Part shown: piece after piece, positions 26,287 to 34,560 of the stretch
Layout: the number at the start of each line of letters is the position of its first letter
How positions within the stretch are numbered: position 1 is the first letter of the stretch
NCBI RefSeq assembly: GCF_000829905.1
Contig: NZ_CDPP01000004.1
Span: 334,001-398,000, forward strand
DNA length: 64,000 nucleotides
Source of the DNA: Beduini massiliensis
GTDB lineage: Bacteria > Bacillota_I > Bacilli_A > Erysipelotrichales > Coprobacillaceae
Reading direction: 5' to 3'
Made by a program: the position numbers and the translations under genes
The notes under the pieces: model-generated
Told to the model about the DNA's origin: nothing
The model's input: only the letters and a program-made list of their open reading frames with translations
Database searches by the model: none

Positions 26287-27123
26287 TTATTTTTTTATCC
26301 ACTGAACGGCAACACATTCCGGTCCGCCTTGAGTAATAAATGCCGGTGTTAATTCAAAAATTTCCACTTCTGCGGTTGGGAATTTCTCTTTGATTTTCTT
26401 TTCCGCAGCTTCTGCTTGTTTTAAAACACCGCCATGACTGATCGTAATATATGTATTTTCATCAACATGATCATTTTCCATTTCACTAAATAATTTACTG
26501 ACAGCCGATGTAAAGGTTCTTCCGATTCCGTGTTTTTCCAAACGTTTACGATCCTCTGTCTGCGTCATAATCGGAACAATTTTTAATAATCCGCCCAGCG
26601 TTGCCGCAATAGGAGTTAAACGTCCGCCACGTTTCAAGAAATCAAAATCCTGTGGAAGTAAGAATGAACGATTTTCTTCTAATGAAGACTGCAATGCTTC
26701 AAGAATTTCAGCTTTATTCTTTCCTTCATCAGCTAAGCGTTTTGCTTTTAAAACTAAATAACGGTGAGGTCCACACAACGTCTTACTGTCGACAACCGTA
26801 ATATTTGCTTGATTAGGCACCATTTGACTGGCACTTACTGCACTTTGATAGGTTCCGGATAACCCGTCACACATAAAGATTCCTAAAATTTCGTCATCAG
26901 GATATTTTTCAAATGCTTCTACTAATTTACCAATCGGCGGCTGTGAAGAAGATGGAACACCTCCGTCTTTTATTTTCTGAAGAAAAGCTGCACTATCCAT
27001 CTCAACTAATTCTGCATAAGATTCATGATTAATACTGACACTTAAAGGAATAATATCGATTCCTAGCGCTTCTCCTTCTTTTGGAGAAAACATTGTTGAT
27101 GTATCCGCAATTATTTTTACCAT
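26287..27123 (-). CDS. DegV-family fatty-acid-binding protein
   Basis: The 278-residue protein has the DegV pattern: ADTSTMFS at the start, GVPSSSQPPIG near residue 55, the GLSGTYQSA motif, and DFDFLKRGGRLTPIAATLGGLLKI-type sequence (in part FLKRGGRLTPI) near residue 160. DegV/FakB proteins hold a fatty acid and present it to FakA kinase for phospholipid synthesis. No fakA is nearby. It has its own promoter, with TATAAT at 27183-27178, and a terminator. Confidence 0.9.
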   Translation of the reverse strand: MVKIIADTSTMFSPKEGEALGIDIIPLSVSINHESYAELVEMDSAAFLQKIKDGGVPSSSQPPIGKLVEAFEKYPDDEILGIFMCDGLSGTYQSAVSASQMVPNQANITVVDSKTLCGPHRYLVLKAKRLADEGKNKAEILEALQSSLEENRSFLLPQDFDFLKRGGRLTPIAATLGGLLKIVPIMTQTEDRKRLEKHGIGRTFTSAVSKLFSEMENDHVDENTYITISHGGVLKQAEAAEKKIKEKFPTAEVEIFELTPAFITQGGPECVAVQWIKK

Positions 27124-27177
27124 ATGAATTACCTTCCAATACTATATAATGTGGTTTCAAACTCTACTTACAAATGT

Positions 27178-27206
27178 ATTATACTCGAGTTTACTTTTAA
27201 GTTCAA
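27178..27206 (-). promoter_or_regulatory. promoter of degV
   Basis: TTGAAC (27206-27201), 17 bases, TATAAT (27183-27178) on the minus strand. The -35 overlaps the last codons of the upstream oxidoreductase gene. Confidence 0.75.
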
Positions 27207-28183
27207 CATAAAAGATCAGCCGGGAAGATAATATTCGCTTTTTTTCTAGCTTTATCCGCTATTTTCATCACTTTTAAGCTTTCTTCCAATAATTTAAAAC
27301 AGCTATCCAAATCTTCTTGCTCATAAATCTCTTTAAAATCTAACAATTCATAATACATCCCATTGCGTTCGGCTTGTGCATTAAAAGTTTCAGTTTCTGT
27401 CTTGATGAAATCAATCTGTGTTAATCCACTCGGCGAACTGGGACTATACAAACACCCTTGTTCCCCTTGAATAGAAACAAAACGATGTCCTGAACAATCC
27501 TTTGCTCCTACACTGCTGAAAATAAAGTCATCGTATGTTAAAACCAATACTCCGGATACATCGACACCATTCGCATGGCGATTTGCGATATAATCGACAT
27601 CTTTAGGTTCACCAAACAGTGAGACAGCTAAATGAATATTATAAATATTAAGATCCAGTAATGCTCCGCCGGCATATTCTAAATTAAAGACATTCGGTGT
27701 TTCACCAGATAAAAGTGCATTATATTTAGATGAATACTGACTAAAATTAGTTTGCACCATTCTGATGCGTCCAATCTCATTTATTTTTTCTTTTAAAATT
27801 TTAAAGTTAGGCAAGTGAATATTAATGATTGCTTCAAATAAATAACGTTTTCTTTCCTTGGCAATTCGAATCAGTTCTTCCACTTCTCTTGCATTAGAAC
27901 AAAACGGTTTTTCACACATCACATGTTTATCCGCTTCTAACGCTAACTTACAATACTTGAAATGCAGACTATTTGGTGTTGCCACATAAATAAAATCTAA
28001 TTGTGGATCAGCAATCATTTCCTGATAATCATCATATGCTTTTTCAATCTGACACTCTGCGGCAAATGCTTTTGCCTTTTCCATCGTTCTTGAGCAAACG
28101 GCATGGATTTCTAAATCATTTTTTCTTGCACCATCTATGAATGCTTTAGCAATCATTCCGGTTCCAATAATTCCTATCTTCAT
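27203..28183 (-). CDS. Gfo/Idh/MocA-family oxidoreductase
   Basis: The 326-residue NAD(P)-dependent enzyme has the Rossmann motif GIIGTGMIAKAF at residues 3-14 and the family motif CEKPF near residue 95. The second half is the alpha/beta dimerisation domain. Members oxidise or reduce sugars, inositols or related ring compounds. The ATG at 28183 has an AAAGGGGTG site; an in-frame GTG three codons earlier overlaps it. It stands alone, so the substrate cannot be inferred from neighbours. Confidence 0.88.
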   Translation of the reverse strand: MKIGIIGTGMIAKAFIDGARKNDLEIHAVCSRTMEKAKAFAAECQIEKAYDDYQEMIADPQLDFIYVATPNSLHFKYCKLALEADKHVMCEKPFCSNAREVEELIRIAKERKRYLFEAIINIHLPNFKILKEKINEIGRIRMVQTNFSQYSSKYNALLSGETPNVFNLEYAGGALLDLNIYNIHLAVSLFGEPKDVDYIANRHANGVDVSGVLVLTYDDFIFSSVGAKDCSGHRFVSIQGEQGCLYSPSSPSGLTQIDFIKTETETFNAQAERNGMYYELLDFKEIYEQEDLDSCFKLLEESLKVMKIADKARKKANIIFPADLLC

Positions 28184-28275
28184 ATTTATCACCCCTTTTA
28201 CGATACCACATTTCAGACTCCCTCAAAGCTGATTTTTAGAATGTGAAAGAAAAGTATGAAGCAAATAAAAAAACA

Positions 28276-28297
28276 GGAAACAGCTTTCGCTATTTCC
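28276..28297 (-). terminator. terminator of PTS EIIA gene
   Basis: GGAAA/TTTCC with inner AGC/GCT pairing and a four-base loop. On the minus strand it is followed by TGTTTTTTTATT. Confidence 0.75.
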
Positions 28298-28325
28298 CAT
28301 CAGTTTTATAGTTTTGACAGCTTTA

Positions 28326-28637
28326 TTATCCGTTTACTTTTTCGTATAAGTCGATCATTTCAGCTGCTAAATCGATACATAATAATGAAGTCATTAAGTG
28401 GTCTTGAGCATGTACCATTAATAATGATAAAGGTGCTTTTTCCCCTCTGATTTCAGCTTGGATCAATTCAGTTTGTGAATGATGTCCTTCGTTTACTGAT
28501 TCTTTAGCTTGTTCTAATGATTCGCGAGCTTTATCCATATCTCCTGCTTTAGCAAATTGGATTGCTTCCATTGCTGAAGAACGTGCGCTACCGCTGCTTA
28601 CGATTAAGTTAATGATTACTGTTTCCATTTCATCCAT
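28326..28637 (-). CDS. PTS lactose/cellobiose-type EIIA component
   Basis: The 103-residue cytosolic protein belongs to the LacF/CelA EIIA family. It is an all-helical trimer with the phosphorylatable His in LMVHAQDHLMT near residue 75. It accepts phosphate from HPr and passes it to EIIB. It is monocistronic here, away from the EIIC at 4379 and the GH1 hydrolase at 46430, so the beta-glucoside PTS seems scattered. The ATG at 28637 has GGAAG about 10 bases upstream. Confidence 0.93.
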   Translation of the reverse strand: MDEMETVIINLIVSSGSARSSAMEAIQFAKAGDMDKARESLEQAKESVNEGHHSQTELIQAEIRGEKAPLSLLMVHAQDHLMTSLLCIDLAAEMIDLYEKVNG

Positions 28638-28778
28638 GGTTAAATACTTCCTTTCTATCTGTTAAAGTTCTTTAATTACATGTCTAATTTTACATGGAAA
28701 GAGAGCGTTTGTCAATGAATACCGTAAGCGTTGTCATGACAAAACGCTGCGATTTAAAATCCATTGATTATATCAAAC

Positions 28779-29186
28779 TTATTTGCTCCATTCATTCAAT
28801 TGGGCAACGCATTGATGGACATATTCATTAATATTTTTATTCTCTATTCCAACAATGGTAACCGGACATTTGGATACCGGGATCAGCAATTTACGGGCAT
28901 CAGATAAACTGATTGCCTGTGCCATTTTCGGACTGATTTCTCCATACATGGAATTCGCAAACGCAATTCCGATCGGTCCAATGATAACTTCAGCATTTTC
29001 AGCATTATAAATCACTGCATTCTCACCGGTCGCTCCTACCTGAGCTCCCGCTTTCAACATATTGCTTGTAGCCACCGCATTGGTTCCTACCGCTATAATA
29101 AAGACATCGGGCAAACTTTGGCGTATTGCTTCAATCACACTTCTGCCAATGCCTCCGCCCTGTCCGTCAATGACAACTACTTCCAT
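28779..29186 (-). CDS. DUF3842 family protein
   Basis: The 135-residue protein starts MEVVVIDGQGGGIGRSVIEAI, with a glycine-rich nucleotide-binding-like loop, and contains GTNAVATSNMLKAGAQVGATGEN. This matches DUF3842, a small Rossmann-like family common in clostridia. The function is unknown. It follows the aldo/keto reductase by 9 bases and is probably in the same transcript. Confidence 0.8.
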   Translation of the reverse strand: MEVVVIDGQGGGIGRSVIEAIRQSLPDVFIIAVGTNAVATSNMLKAGAQVGATGENAVIYNAENAEVIIGPIGIAFANSMYGEISPKMAQAISLSDARKLLIPVSKCPVTIVGIENKNINEYVHQCVAQLNEWSK

Positions 29187-29195
29187 AATTTCTCC

Positions 29196-30314
29196 TTATT
29201 TTGGCATCTCCGCAGCAACGCGTTTTAAATCTTCTCTGATCTTAATCGCTTGCGGACACATTTTCTCGCAAGCCCCACATTGCTTACATTGATCGGCTCT
29301 TTGTTTTTCATCCATATCATGATAACGTTTTCTGGCAGCTGCTTCGTTTCCGTACATCGCATAATCGTTCCATAAACGGAAGTTTTTAGGGATATCCACA
29401 CCAAATGGACAAGGCATACAATAAGCACAGCCTGTACATCCATTCTTTGTACGTGATTTAATTGTTTCTGCCACCACATTAACAAGATCGCTTTCTTCAG
29501 TGGTTAATGGTTTAAAATGATTGAATGTTTCTAAGTTATCTTCCACATGCTGATACGTAGACATTCCGCTTAATACGACTTTCACATTTGGCAGACTGGC
29601 AATCCAACGCAATGCCCATGAAGAAAGACTCTTTGATTCATCATATTTCTTAAAGATAGAAGCGATATCTTCCGGTAATGCCGCTAGTGATCCGCCTTTG
29701 ATTGGTTCCATGATAACTAACGGGATGTTACGGCTGGCTGCTAGTTCATACCCCTTGATTCCTGCCTGCACATCAGTATCAATATAGTTTAATTGGATCT
29801 GACAGAAATCCCAGTCACGATACGTTAAGATTTCTTCGAATACAGGATAATCATCATGGAATGAGAATCCTAAATGTTTGATTTTTCCTTCTCTCTTTAA
29901 CTCTTCACAATAGTCTAAGATTCCTAAATCTAAAATCTTATCCCATCTTCCTTTATCCAAAGCATGCAGTAAATAAAAATCTACATAATCCACATCTAAA
30001 CGTGCGATTTGTTCTTCAAAGATACGTTTAGCGTCATCTAATGTTTCAATATTCCAAATCGGCATTTTGGTCGCTAAGTAAAAACTCTTACGATCATATT
30101 TTTTCAAGACTCTGCCAACAAAAGGTTCACTGTCTCCATTATGATAAGGATACGCTGTATCAATATACGTTACTCCACTGCTTATAGCGTGATCGATCAT
30201 TCTTTCAGCTTCTGCTTCATCGATTTTCCCATCTTCCTTGATGGGGAAACGCATACATCCAAATCCTAACAATGATGGGGAAACTCCCAATTTCTCAATT
30301 TTACGATATTCCAT
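29196..30314 (-). CDS. aldo/keto reductase with C-terminal 2[4Fe-4S] domain
   Basis: The 372-residue protein has an AKR barrel with catalytic Asp/Tyr in DTAYPYHNG (near 52-60), Lys in YLATKMP and His in LLHALD. A C-terminal ferredoxin-like region follows, with GCTGCAYCMPCPFGVDIP and CKQCGACEKMCPQAI. Such iron-sulfur AKRs occur in anaerobes and probably use ferredoxin or pass electrons between cofactors; substrates are unknown. The ATG has a GGGAGG site. The promoter at 30347-30377 has the 19-base spacing of MerR-regulated genes. Confidence 0.9.
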   Translation of the reverse strand: MEYRKIEKLGVSPSLLGFGCMRFPIKEDGKIDEAEAERMIDHAISSGVTYIDTAYPYHNGDSEPFVGRVLKKYDRKSFYLATKMPIWNIETLDDAKRIFEEQIARLDVDYVDFYLLHALDKGRWDKILDLGILDYCEELKREGKIKHLGFSFHDDYPVFEEILTYRDWDFCQIQLNYIDTDVQAGIKGYELAASRNIPLVIMEPIKGGSLAALPEDIASIFKKYDESKSLSSWALRWIASLPNVKVVLSGMSTYQHVEDNLETFNHFKPLTTEESDLVNVVAETIKSRTKNGCTGCAYCMPCPFGVDIPKNFRLWNDYAMYGNEAAARKRYHDMDEKQRADQCKQCGACEKMCPQAIKIREDLKRVAAEMPK

Positions 30315-30346
30315 CTCTATACCTCCCTGATATAATTTACACTTTT

Positions 30347-30377
30347 ATTTTACTCCTTAGAGTACACTCGAAGTCAA
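30347..30377 (-). promoter_or_regulatory. MerR-type promoter of the aldo/keto reductase operon
   Basis: TTGACT (30377-30372) and TAAAAT (30352-30347) are 19 bases apart, longer than the usual 17. The spacer holds the dyad CTTCGAGT-gt-ACTCTAAG (30373-30356), with seven of eight pairs. This is the layout activated by MerR-family regulators through DNA distortion. No merR gene is in the window. Confidence 0.7.
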
Positions 30378-30458
30378 GGAGTTTTTAACACTTTGTAAAG
30401 TAAAATGAAAAAGTAAGTTCTCGACGTATGTTATTTATATAGAATTCTATAAAAAAAG

Positions 30459-30481
30459 ATTAGAATCATAACGACTCTAAT
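30459..30481 (-). terminator. terminator of the 30477 gene
   Basis: ATTAGA (30459-30464) and TCTAAT (30476-30481) pair, and CTTTTTTT follows on the minus strand. It overlaps the stop codon. Confidence 0.65.
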
Positions 30482-31091
30482 ATTTAATGCATTTTTTTAT
30501 AACACGATCGATTTTATATAAACTTAATGGAATCAGCAGCGTAACTAAAGGAAAATATAAATCGATGATATATTGTATGAGACTGAGCGTACCTTCTTGA
30601 TATTCAGTGATACATACCACACTGTTAATAAACAAAAATACGATCCAAACCGCTAAGAGTTCTCTTTTTCGATGATTTAATAAATAGATATTAATATGGA
30701 TCATTCCGCTGTTGCGGTCAGCCATCAAATAACTGATCAAACAGATAAAAATCAGACCTGCCACTATCGCGGGAATCCAGATTTTACCACCGGCTAAAAG
30801 ACCGGGAATCATTAAGATCAGCGCCGCAATCAGATAAGCAATAAAATGCAGGCGTGACTTTTTCACAAAACTGACCTTATCTATGGAAATCTCTTTTTCG
30901 ATCTGGTGCCAAAGGTGATGCAATGAATGTTTGATTAATCCATCGATTTCATCATGATCGTATCCTTGCTGACGAAACATTTCAGTCTGACGATCCAGTC
31001 CTTCCATCAATTGCTTCTTTTTTTCACTGACATCAATAATATGTTGATACGGTCGCAGTAAGTGATCGATATAACGTTCTATTTCATTCAT
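30477..31091 (-). CDS. hypothetical membrane protein with HAAS-like N-terminus
   Basis: The 204-residue protein has a helical N-terminal part of about 75 residues beginning MNEIERYIDHLL and then four hydrophobic segments. The N-terminal layout resembles HAAS/permease-prefix domains found with PadR or MarR regulators, but I do not recognise a named family. A GGAGATAGATT site precedes the ATG. A terminator separates it from the upstream MarR gene, so its expression may depend on read-through or its own promoter. Confidence 0.6.
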   Translation of the reverse strand: MNEIERYIDHLLRPYQHIIDVSEKKKQLMEGLDRQTEMFRQQGYDHDEIDGLIKHSLHHLWHQIEKEISIDKVSFVKKSRLHFIAYLIAALILMIPGLLAGGKIWIPAIVAGLIFICLISYLMADRNSGMIHINIYLLNHRKRELLAVWIVFLFINSVVCITEYQEGTLSLIQYIIDLYFPLVTLLIPLSLYKIDRVIKKCIKY

Positions 31092-31123
31092 AATCTATCT
31101 CCTTTAGTCCCATCAAATAAAAA

Positions 31124-31141
31124 AGCGAGATTGCCCTCGCT
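31124..31141 (-). terminator. terminator of marR gene
   Basis: AGCGAG (31124-31129) and CTCGCT (31136-31141) pair around a 6-base loop, and the minus strand continues TTTTTTATT. Confidence 0.75.
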
Positions 31142-31150
31142 CTTTACGCT

Positions 31151-31585
31151 CTACTCTTCCAACGTCTCCAAACCAGCTAGCAATTTAGACAAGATCTCAT
31201 TGACCTGCGATAATTCCTGTTGGTCGATCTTTGAAAACAATGCTTCTTTTAATTGAGTGATTTCTTCATCACAGCCATGACTTGCCTCTATTCCCTTTTC
31301 TGTAATATAGATTAGGTTGCAGCGACCGTCTGCCGTTGATTTTTTTCTAATCACAAATCCATTTCTTTCCATACGGTTTAATGAGGTTGTGATTGAGGCT
31401 TTGGCGACATTGATCTTTGCTGCCAACTCATTTTGAGTTAGGCCGGGTGTTTCTTCCAATGCCATTAAAATATGGTGCTGTCCGCGATAGATGCCATACT
31501 TATGACATATTTTATGTAACAGATATTCATGCTTTCGCATTAATAACCCAAATAATTTAATATGATCATTTTTAGCCTGTTCCAC
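31151..31585 (-). CDS. MarR-family transcriptional regulator
   Basis: The 144-residue winged-helix protein shows the MarR core: LTQNELAAKINVAKASITTSLNRMERNGFV (in part ELAAKINVAKASITTSLNRM) and the wing KKSTADGRCNLIYITEKG. It likely acts as a dimer that releases DNA on binding a small ligand. Translation appears to start at GTG 31585, 8 bases after AGAGGTGG. It is followed by a terminator, so it is monocistronic. Matching 9-bp sequences flank its promoter, suggesting autoregulation. Confidence 0.88.
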   Translation of the reverse strand: MEQAKNDHIKLFGLLMRKHEYLLHKICHKYGIYRGQHHILMALEETPGLTQNELAAKINVAKASITTSLNRMERNGFVIRKKSTADGRCNLIYITEKGIEASHGCDEEITQLKEALFSKIDQQELSQVNEILSKLLAGLETLEE

Positions 31586-31615
31586 TTTTTTGCCACCTCT
31601 TTATGTGTGTTGACT

Positions 31616-31677
31616 TTTGTCTAAACCCATTATAGCAAATTATTGAGTATTCGCCAAACAAAATTGCCTTAGACAAA
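31616..31677 (-). promoter_or_regulatory. marR promoter flanked by inverted 9-bp repeats
   Basis: TTGGCG (31657-31652), 17 bases, TATAAT (31634-31629) on the minus strand. TTTGTCTAA (31616-31624) and TTAGACAAA (31669-31677) are perfect inverted copies on either side. Confidence 0.6.
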
Positions 31678-31680
31678 TGA

Positions 31681-31704
31681 AAAGTCATATTTCTATGACT
31701 TTTA
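31681..31704 (-). terminator. terminator of the BceAB-like operon
   Basis: Perfect 10-bp arms AAAAGTCATA (31681-31690) and TATGACTTTT (31695-31704) with a four-base loop. Confidence 0.85.
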
Positions 31705-33720
31705 CACCATGCTGTCTTCTTTTATAATCGAACGGCTGCCCAAATAAGTAATCACAAAGTAGCTGCCATAAATCATGATAATAAATATTGCCGTAATAGC
31801 AATCGGTGCCAGCATATCATTTTGATTAAATAAGGCTAAAAGCTTATTGGCCACCTGAATACCAAAGATAGAATGAATACAAGCTAAGCTTAACGGCATC
31901 GCAAAGAAGATTCCGATTTGTACAAACAAAGAATGATTAATCATCCGCTCGCTCGTTCCGATCTTTCTTAATATCTTATAGCGTTCTACGTTATCCGAAC
32001 TTTCTGATAATTGTTTTAATGCCAAGATAGCAGCTCCGGAAATTAGGAAAATAATACCTAAATACAACCCAATGAATACAAAGAGAGCCGTTAATCCGGT
32101 CGCATTTTCCGCCATAGCAATACGTGAATATACCGTATAAGCTAAATCACCGTTTTCTTCGAGGGTTCTAAATCTTTCTTCCATCAATTTTGTATGTTCT
32201 TGATCGCCTGCATAGTCAGCATTAAAATGCATCGCTCTAAGTTCCATATTCATTACAAACTGATCGGGGACAACAATGATTCCCATATTCATATGAGATG
32301 CAGAATTGACCACAAAACCATAAATACAATGATCATACTTCGGTACTAATGACTGACCGTTAATTGTAATCGGAGTTCCTTTAGAAAGAGATTTATCTCG
32401 TAAGTTCTTCATATTGTCATAATCACAGATAGCCGCATATTGGTTATTTGCTAATTCGATTTGTTCATTCCCGAATTGTTTAGCAATCTTATTGTAGTCG
32501 CTGACACTCATGAACGTTTCTTCTGCATCATCTAACTGCAAGTAAGGGAAACTGTCATGAATTTCATCAACGATGGGTGCCAATGAATCTTTCATATACA
32601 CATTGGCATTATACACATTCGCAAACGTATATTCGGAAAAGTCTGCAGAAGTAATGTCCACCTTGTTTAATACATCAAATACATCGGATTCATTTCCCTG
32701 AATCCCTTCATTCATTGACACATAAGATGTAATCGACACATCAACCGGATTCAAATCTCTTAAATCTTTCTTAATGGTTTCATTGATGGCAAACGCTGTT
32801 GACAATATACAAATGGTAAAGAACTGAAGCAAACAAATAATGCTGATTGAAACAACAGTGGTATTGATCGTGGCATTCATCTGACGTAAAACAAAGCAGT
32901 TTAATCCTTTTAAATAATGTCCCTTGTTCATTTGAACGACACGTAAAATAAATCCTGATAAAGAATAAAACAATAAGAAGGTGCCTACACAACCAACTAA
33001 AATCATTTGACCTAACAGTTCAATCTGTGATCCGTTAAAAACTTGAGTCACTTGATAATATGCAAATGCCAGCATCCCCACAGATACTAAGAATAATAAA
33101 ACACAAATTCCTAAATTTTTAGTTTTGATACTTTCATTTTTACGATGAGCCTGAAGCAGATCGATTAATTGATAACGACCTATAGAAATCATATTGAACA
33201 CCATGACGATTAAATAGATAATGCCAAAATATAAAATAGACTTAAATGTCGCTGCACTTGAATAAACAAACTGATAATGGCTCATATCGGCACTAAACAT
33301 TTTTGCTACAATAATAGAAGTCAACTGAGAAGCAAAGATTCCAATGATCAATCCAATCACCAATGACAACAGCCCGATTAAAATCGTTTCGACTAAAAGG
33401 ATAACGGAAATATTTTTCTTTCCCATTCCTAATGTCATATAGACACCAAACTCTTTTTTACGTCGCTTAATTAAAAAGTTATTGGCATAAACAATTAAGA
33501 ACCCTAAAATAATGGAGACAAAGACTGAAACATAATTAATCATTTCTGTAATCAGTGCGACAATTTCACGTGTATCATTGCTGATACTTAACATCGCCTG
33601 CTGGGATTCCAATGAGTTAAACACATAGAAGACCGCTACCCCTAACACAAGGGTCATGAAATAAATCATGTAGTCTTTAATGCTTTTTCGCATATTGCGA
33701 ATCGATAGTTTAAATAACAT
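31702..33720 (-). CDS. BceB-type ABC transporter permease
   Basis: The 672-residue permease has the BceB/VraG layout: about ten membrane helices, an FtsX-like core (KRRKKEFGVYMTLGMGKKNI, in part RRKKEFGVYMTLG), and a large extracellular domain of about 220 residues between helices 7 and 8 (roughly 310-530). That domain senses antimicrobial peptides such as bacitracin or lantibiotics. It works with the adjacent ATPase and signals to the sensor kinase. It overlaps the ATPase gene by 11 bases. The drug recognised cannot be predicted. Confidence 0.9.
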   Translation of the reverse strand: MLFKLSIRNMRKSIKDYMIYFMTLVLGVAVFYVFNSLESQQAMLSISNDTREIVALITEMINYVSVFVSIILGFLIVYANNFLIKRRKKEFGVYMTLGMGKKNISVILLVETILIGLLSLVIGLIIGIFASQLTSIIVAKMFSADMSHYQFVYSSAATFKSILYFGIIYLIVMVFNMISIGRYQLIDLLQAHRKNESIKTKNLGICVLLFLVSVGMLAFAYYQVTQVFNGSQIELLGQMILVGCVGTFLLFYSLSGFILRVVQMNKGHYLKGLNCFVLRQMNATINTTVVSISIICLLQFFTICILSTAFAINETIKKDLRDLNPVDVSITSYVSMNEGIQGNESDVFDVLNKVDITSADFSEYTFANVYNANVYMKDSLAPIVDEIHDSFPYLQLDDAEETFMSVSDYNKIAKQFGNEQIELANNQYAAICDYDNMKNLRDKSLSKGTPITINGQSLVPKYDHCIYGFVVNSASHMNMGIIVVPDQFVMNMELRAMHFNADYAGDQEHTKLMEERFRTLEENGDLAYTVYSRIAMAENATGLTALFVFIGLYLGIIFLISGAAILALKQLSESSDNVERYKILRKIGTSERMINHSLFVQIGIFFAMPLSLACIHSIFGIQVANKLLALFNQNDMLAPIAITAIFIIMIYGSYFVITYLGSRSIIKEDSMV

Positions 33721-34477
33721 CGTTCAATTCACCACCTAATAGGGTTACTACTTCGATGATCTTATCAAAGAATTCCTTACGCGAGTCATTTCCTCTGACA
33801 AGTTCATTAAAGATTTCCCCATCTTTAATAAAGATGATACGATGCGCATAGCTGGCACTAAAGGCATCATGCGTTACCATTAAGATTGTTGCGTCTAAAC
33901 TTCGGTTCAGATCTTCAAAACTTTCCAAAAGCATGCGAGCGGATTTTGAGTCCAATGCTCCGGTTGGTTCATCGGCTAAGATTAATTTAGGGTTGGAAAT
34001 GATTGCACGGGCACTTGCTACCCTTTGCTTTTGTCCGCCTGATAATTGATAAGGATATTTATTTAAAATTTCTTCGATTCCTAATCGCTGTGCGACTTCT
34101 TTTACACGATTTTGTATTAAAGAAGCATTTACTTTTTGGATCGTTAAGGCTAAAGCGATATTTTCATAAGCGGTTAATGTATCTAACAGATTAAAGTCTT
34201 GAAAGATAAAGCCTAATTCTTCACGGCGAAACTTGATCAGCTGTGATTTTTTCATTTTAGTAATATCTTTACCGTTAATCATAATGCTTCCTGCCGAAAC
34301 CCGATCAATTGTAGAGATACAGTTTAGTAAGGTTGTTTTCCCTGACCCGGAAGCTCCCATGATTCCAACAAATTCCCCTTTTGAAATAGAGAAACTGATC
34401 TGGTTGATTGCTTTGGTCAGATTTCCTTTATTCCCATAATATTTTTCTATTTTATTGACTTGTAAAACTTGTTCCAT
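33710..34477 (-). CDS. BceA-type ABC transporter ATP-binding protein
   Basis: The 255-residue ATPase of the LolD/MacB-like group has Walker A GASGSGKTT, the signature LSGGQKQRVASARAI, Walker B LILADEPTGALD and the H-loop VTHDAFSAS. It drives the BceB-like permease in peptide-antibiotic removal. It lies 79 bases from the sensor kinase gene, with a separate promoter likely between them, as is usual for Bce modules. Confidence 0.92.
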   Translation of the reverse strand: MEQVLQVNKIEKYYGNKGNLTKAINQISFSISKGEFVGIMGASGSGKTTLLNCISTIDRVSAGSIMINGKDITKMKKSQLIKFRREELGFIFQDFNLLDTLTAYENIALALTIQKVNASLIQNRVKEVAQRLGIEEILNKYPYQLSGGQKQRVASARAIISNPKLILADEPTGALDSKSARMLLESFEDLNRSLDATILMVTHDAFSASYAHRIIFIKDGEIFNELVRGNDSRKEFFDKIIEVVTLLGGELNDVI

Positions 34478-34560
34478 AATGATTGCTCCTTCCTTTTTAC
34501 ACCTATATTCTACCCATCTTACTGTATAGGAGCCATCGATTAGGCTTACAGTTATCTTAC
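34478..34560 (-). promoter_or_regulatory. intergenic promoter region of the BceAB-like genes
   Basis: The plus strand has CTTACTGT (34518-34525) and CTTACAGT (34545-34552), direct repeats 27 bases apart, with another CTTAC at 34556. A minus-strand TAGAAT (34512-34507) lacks a good -35, consistent with an activated promoter. Binding by the adjacent response regulator is inferred. Confidence 0.45.
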
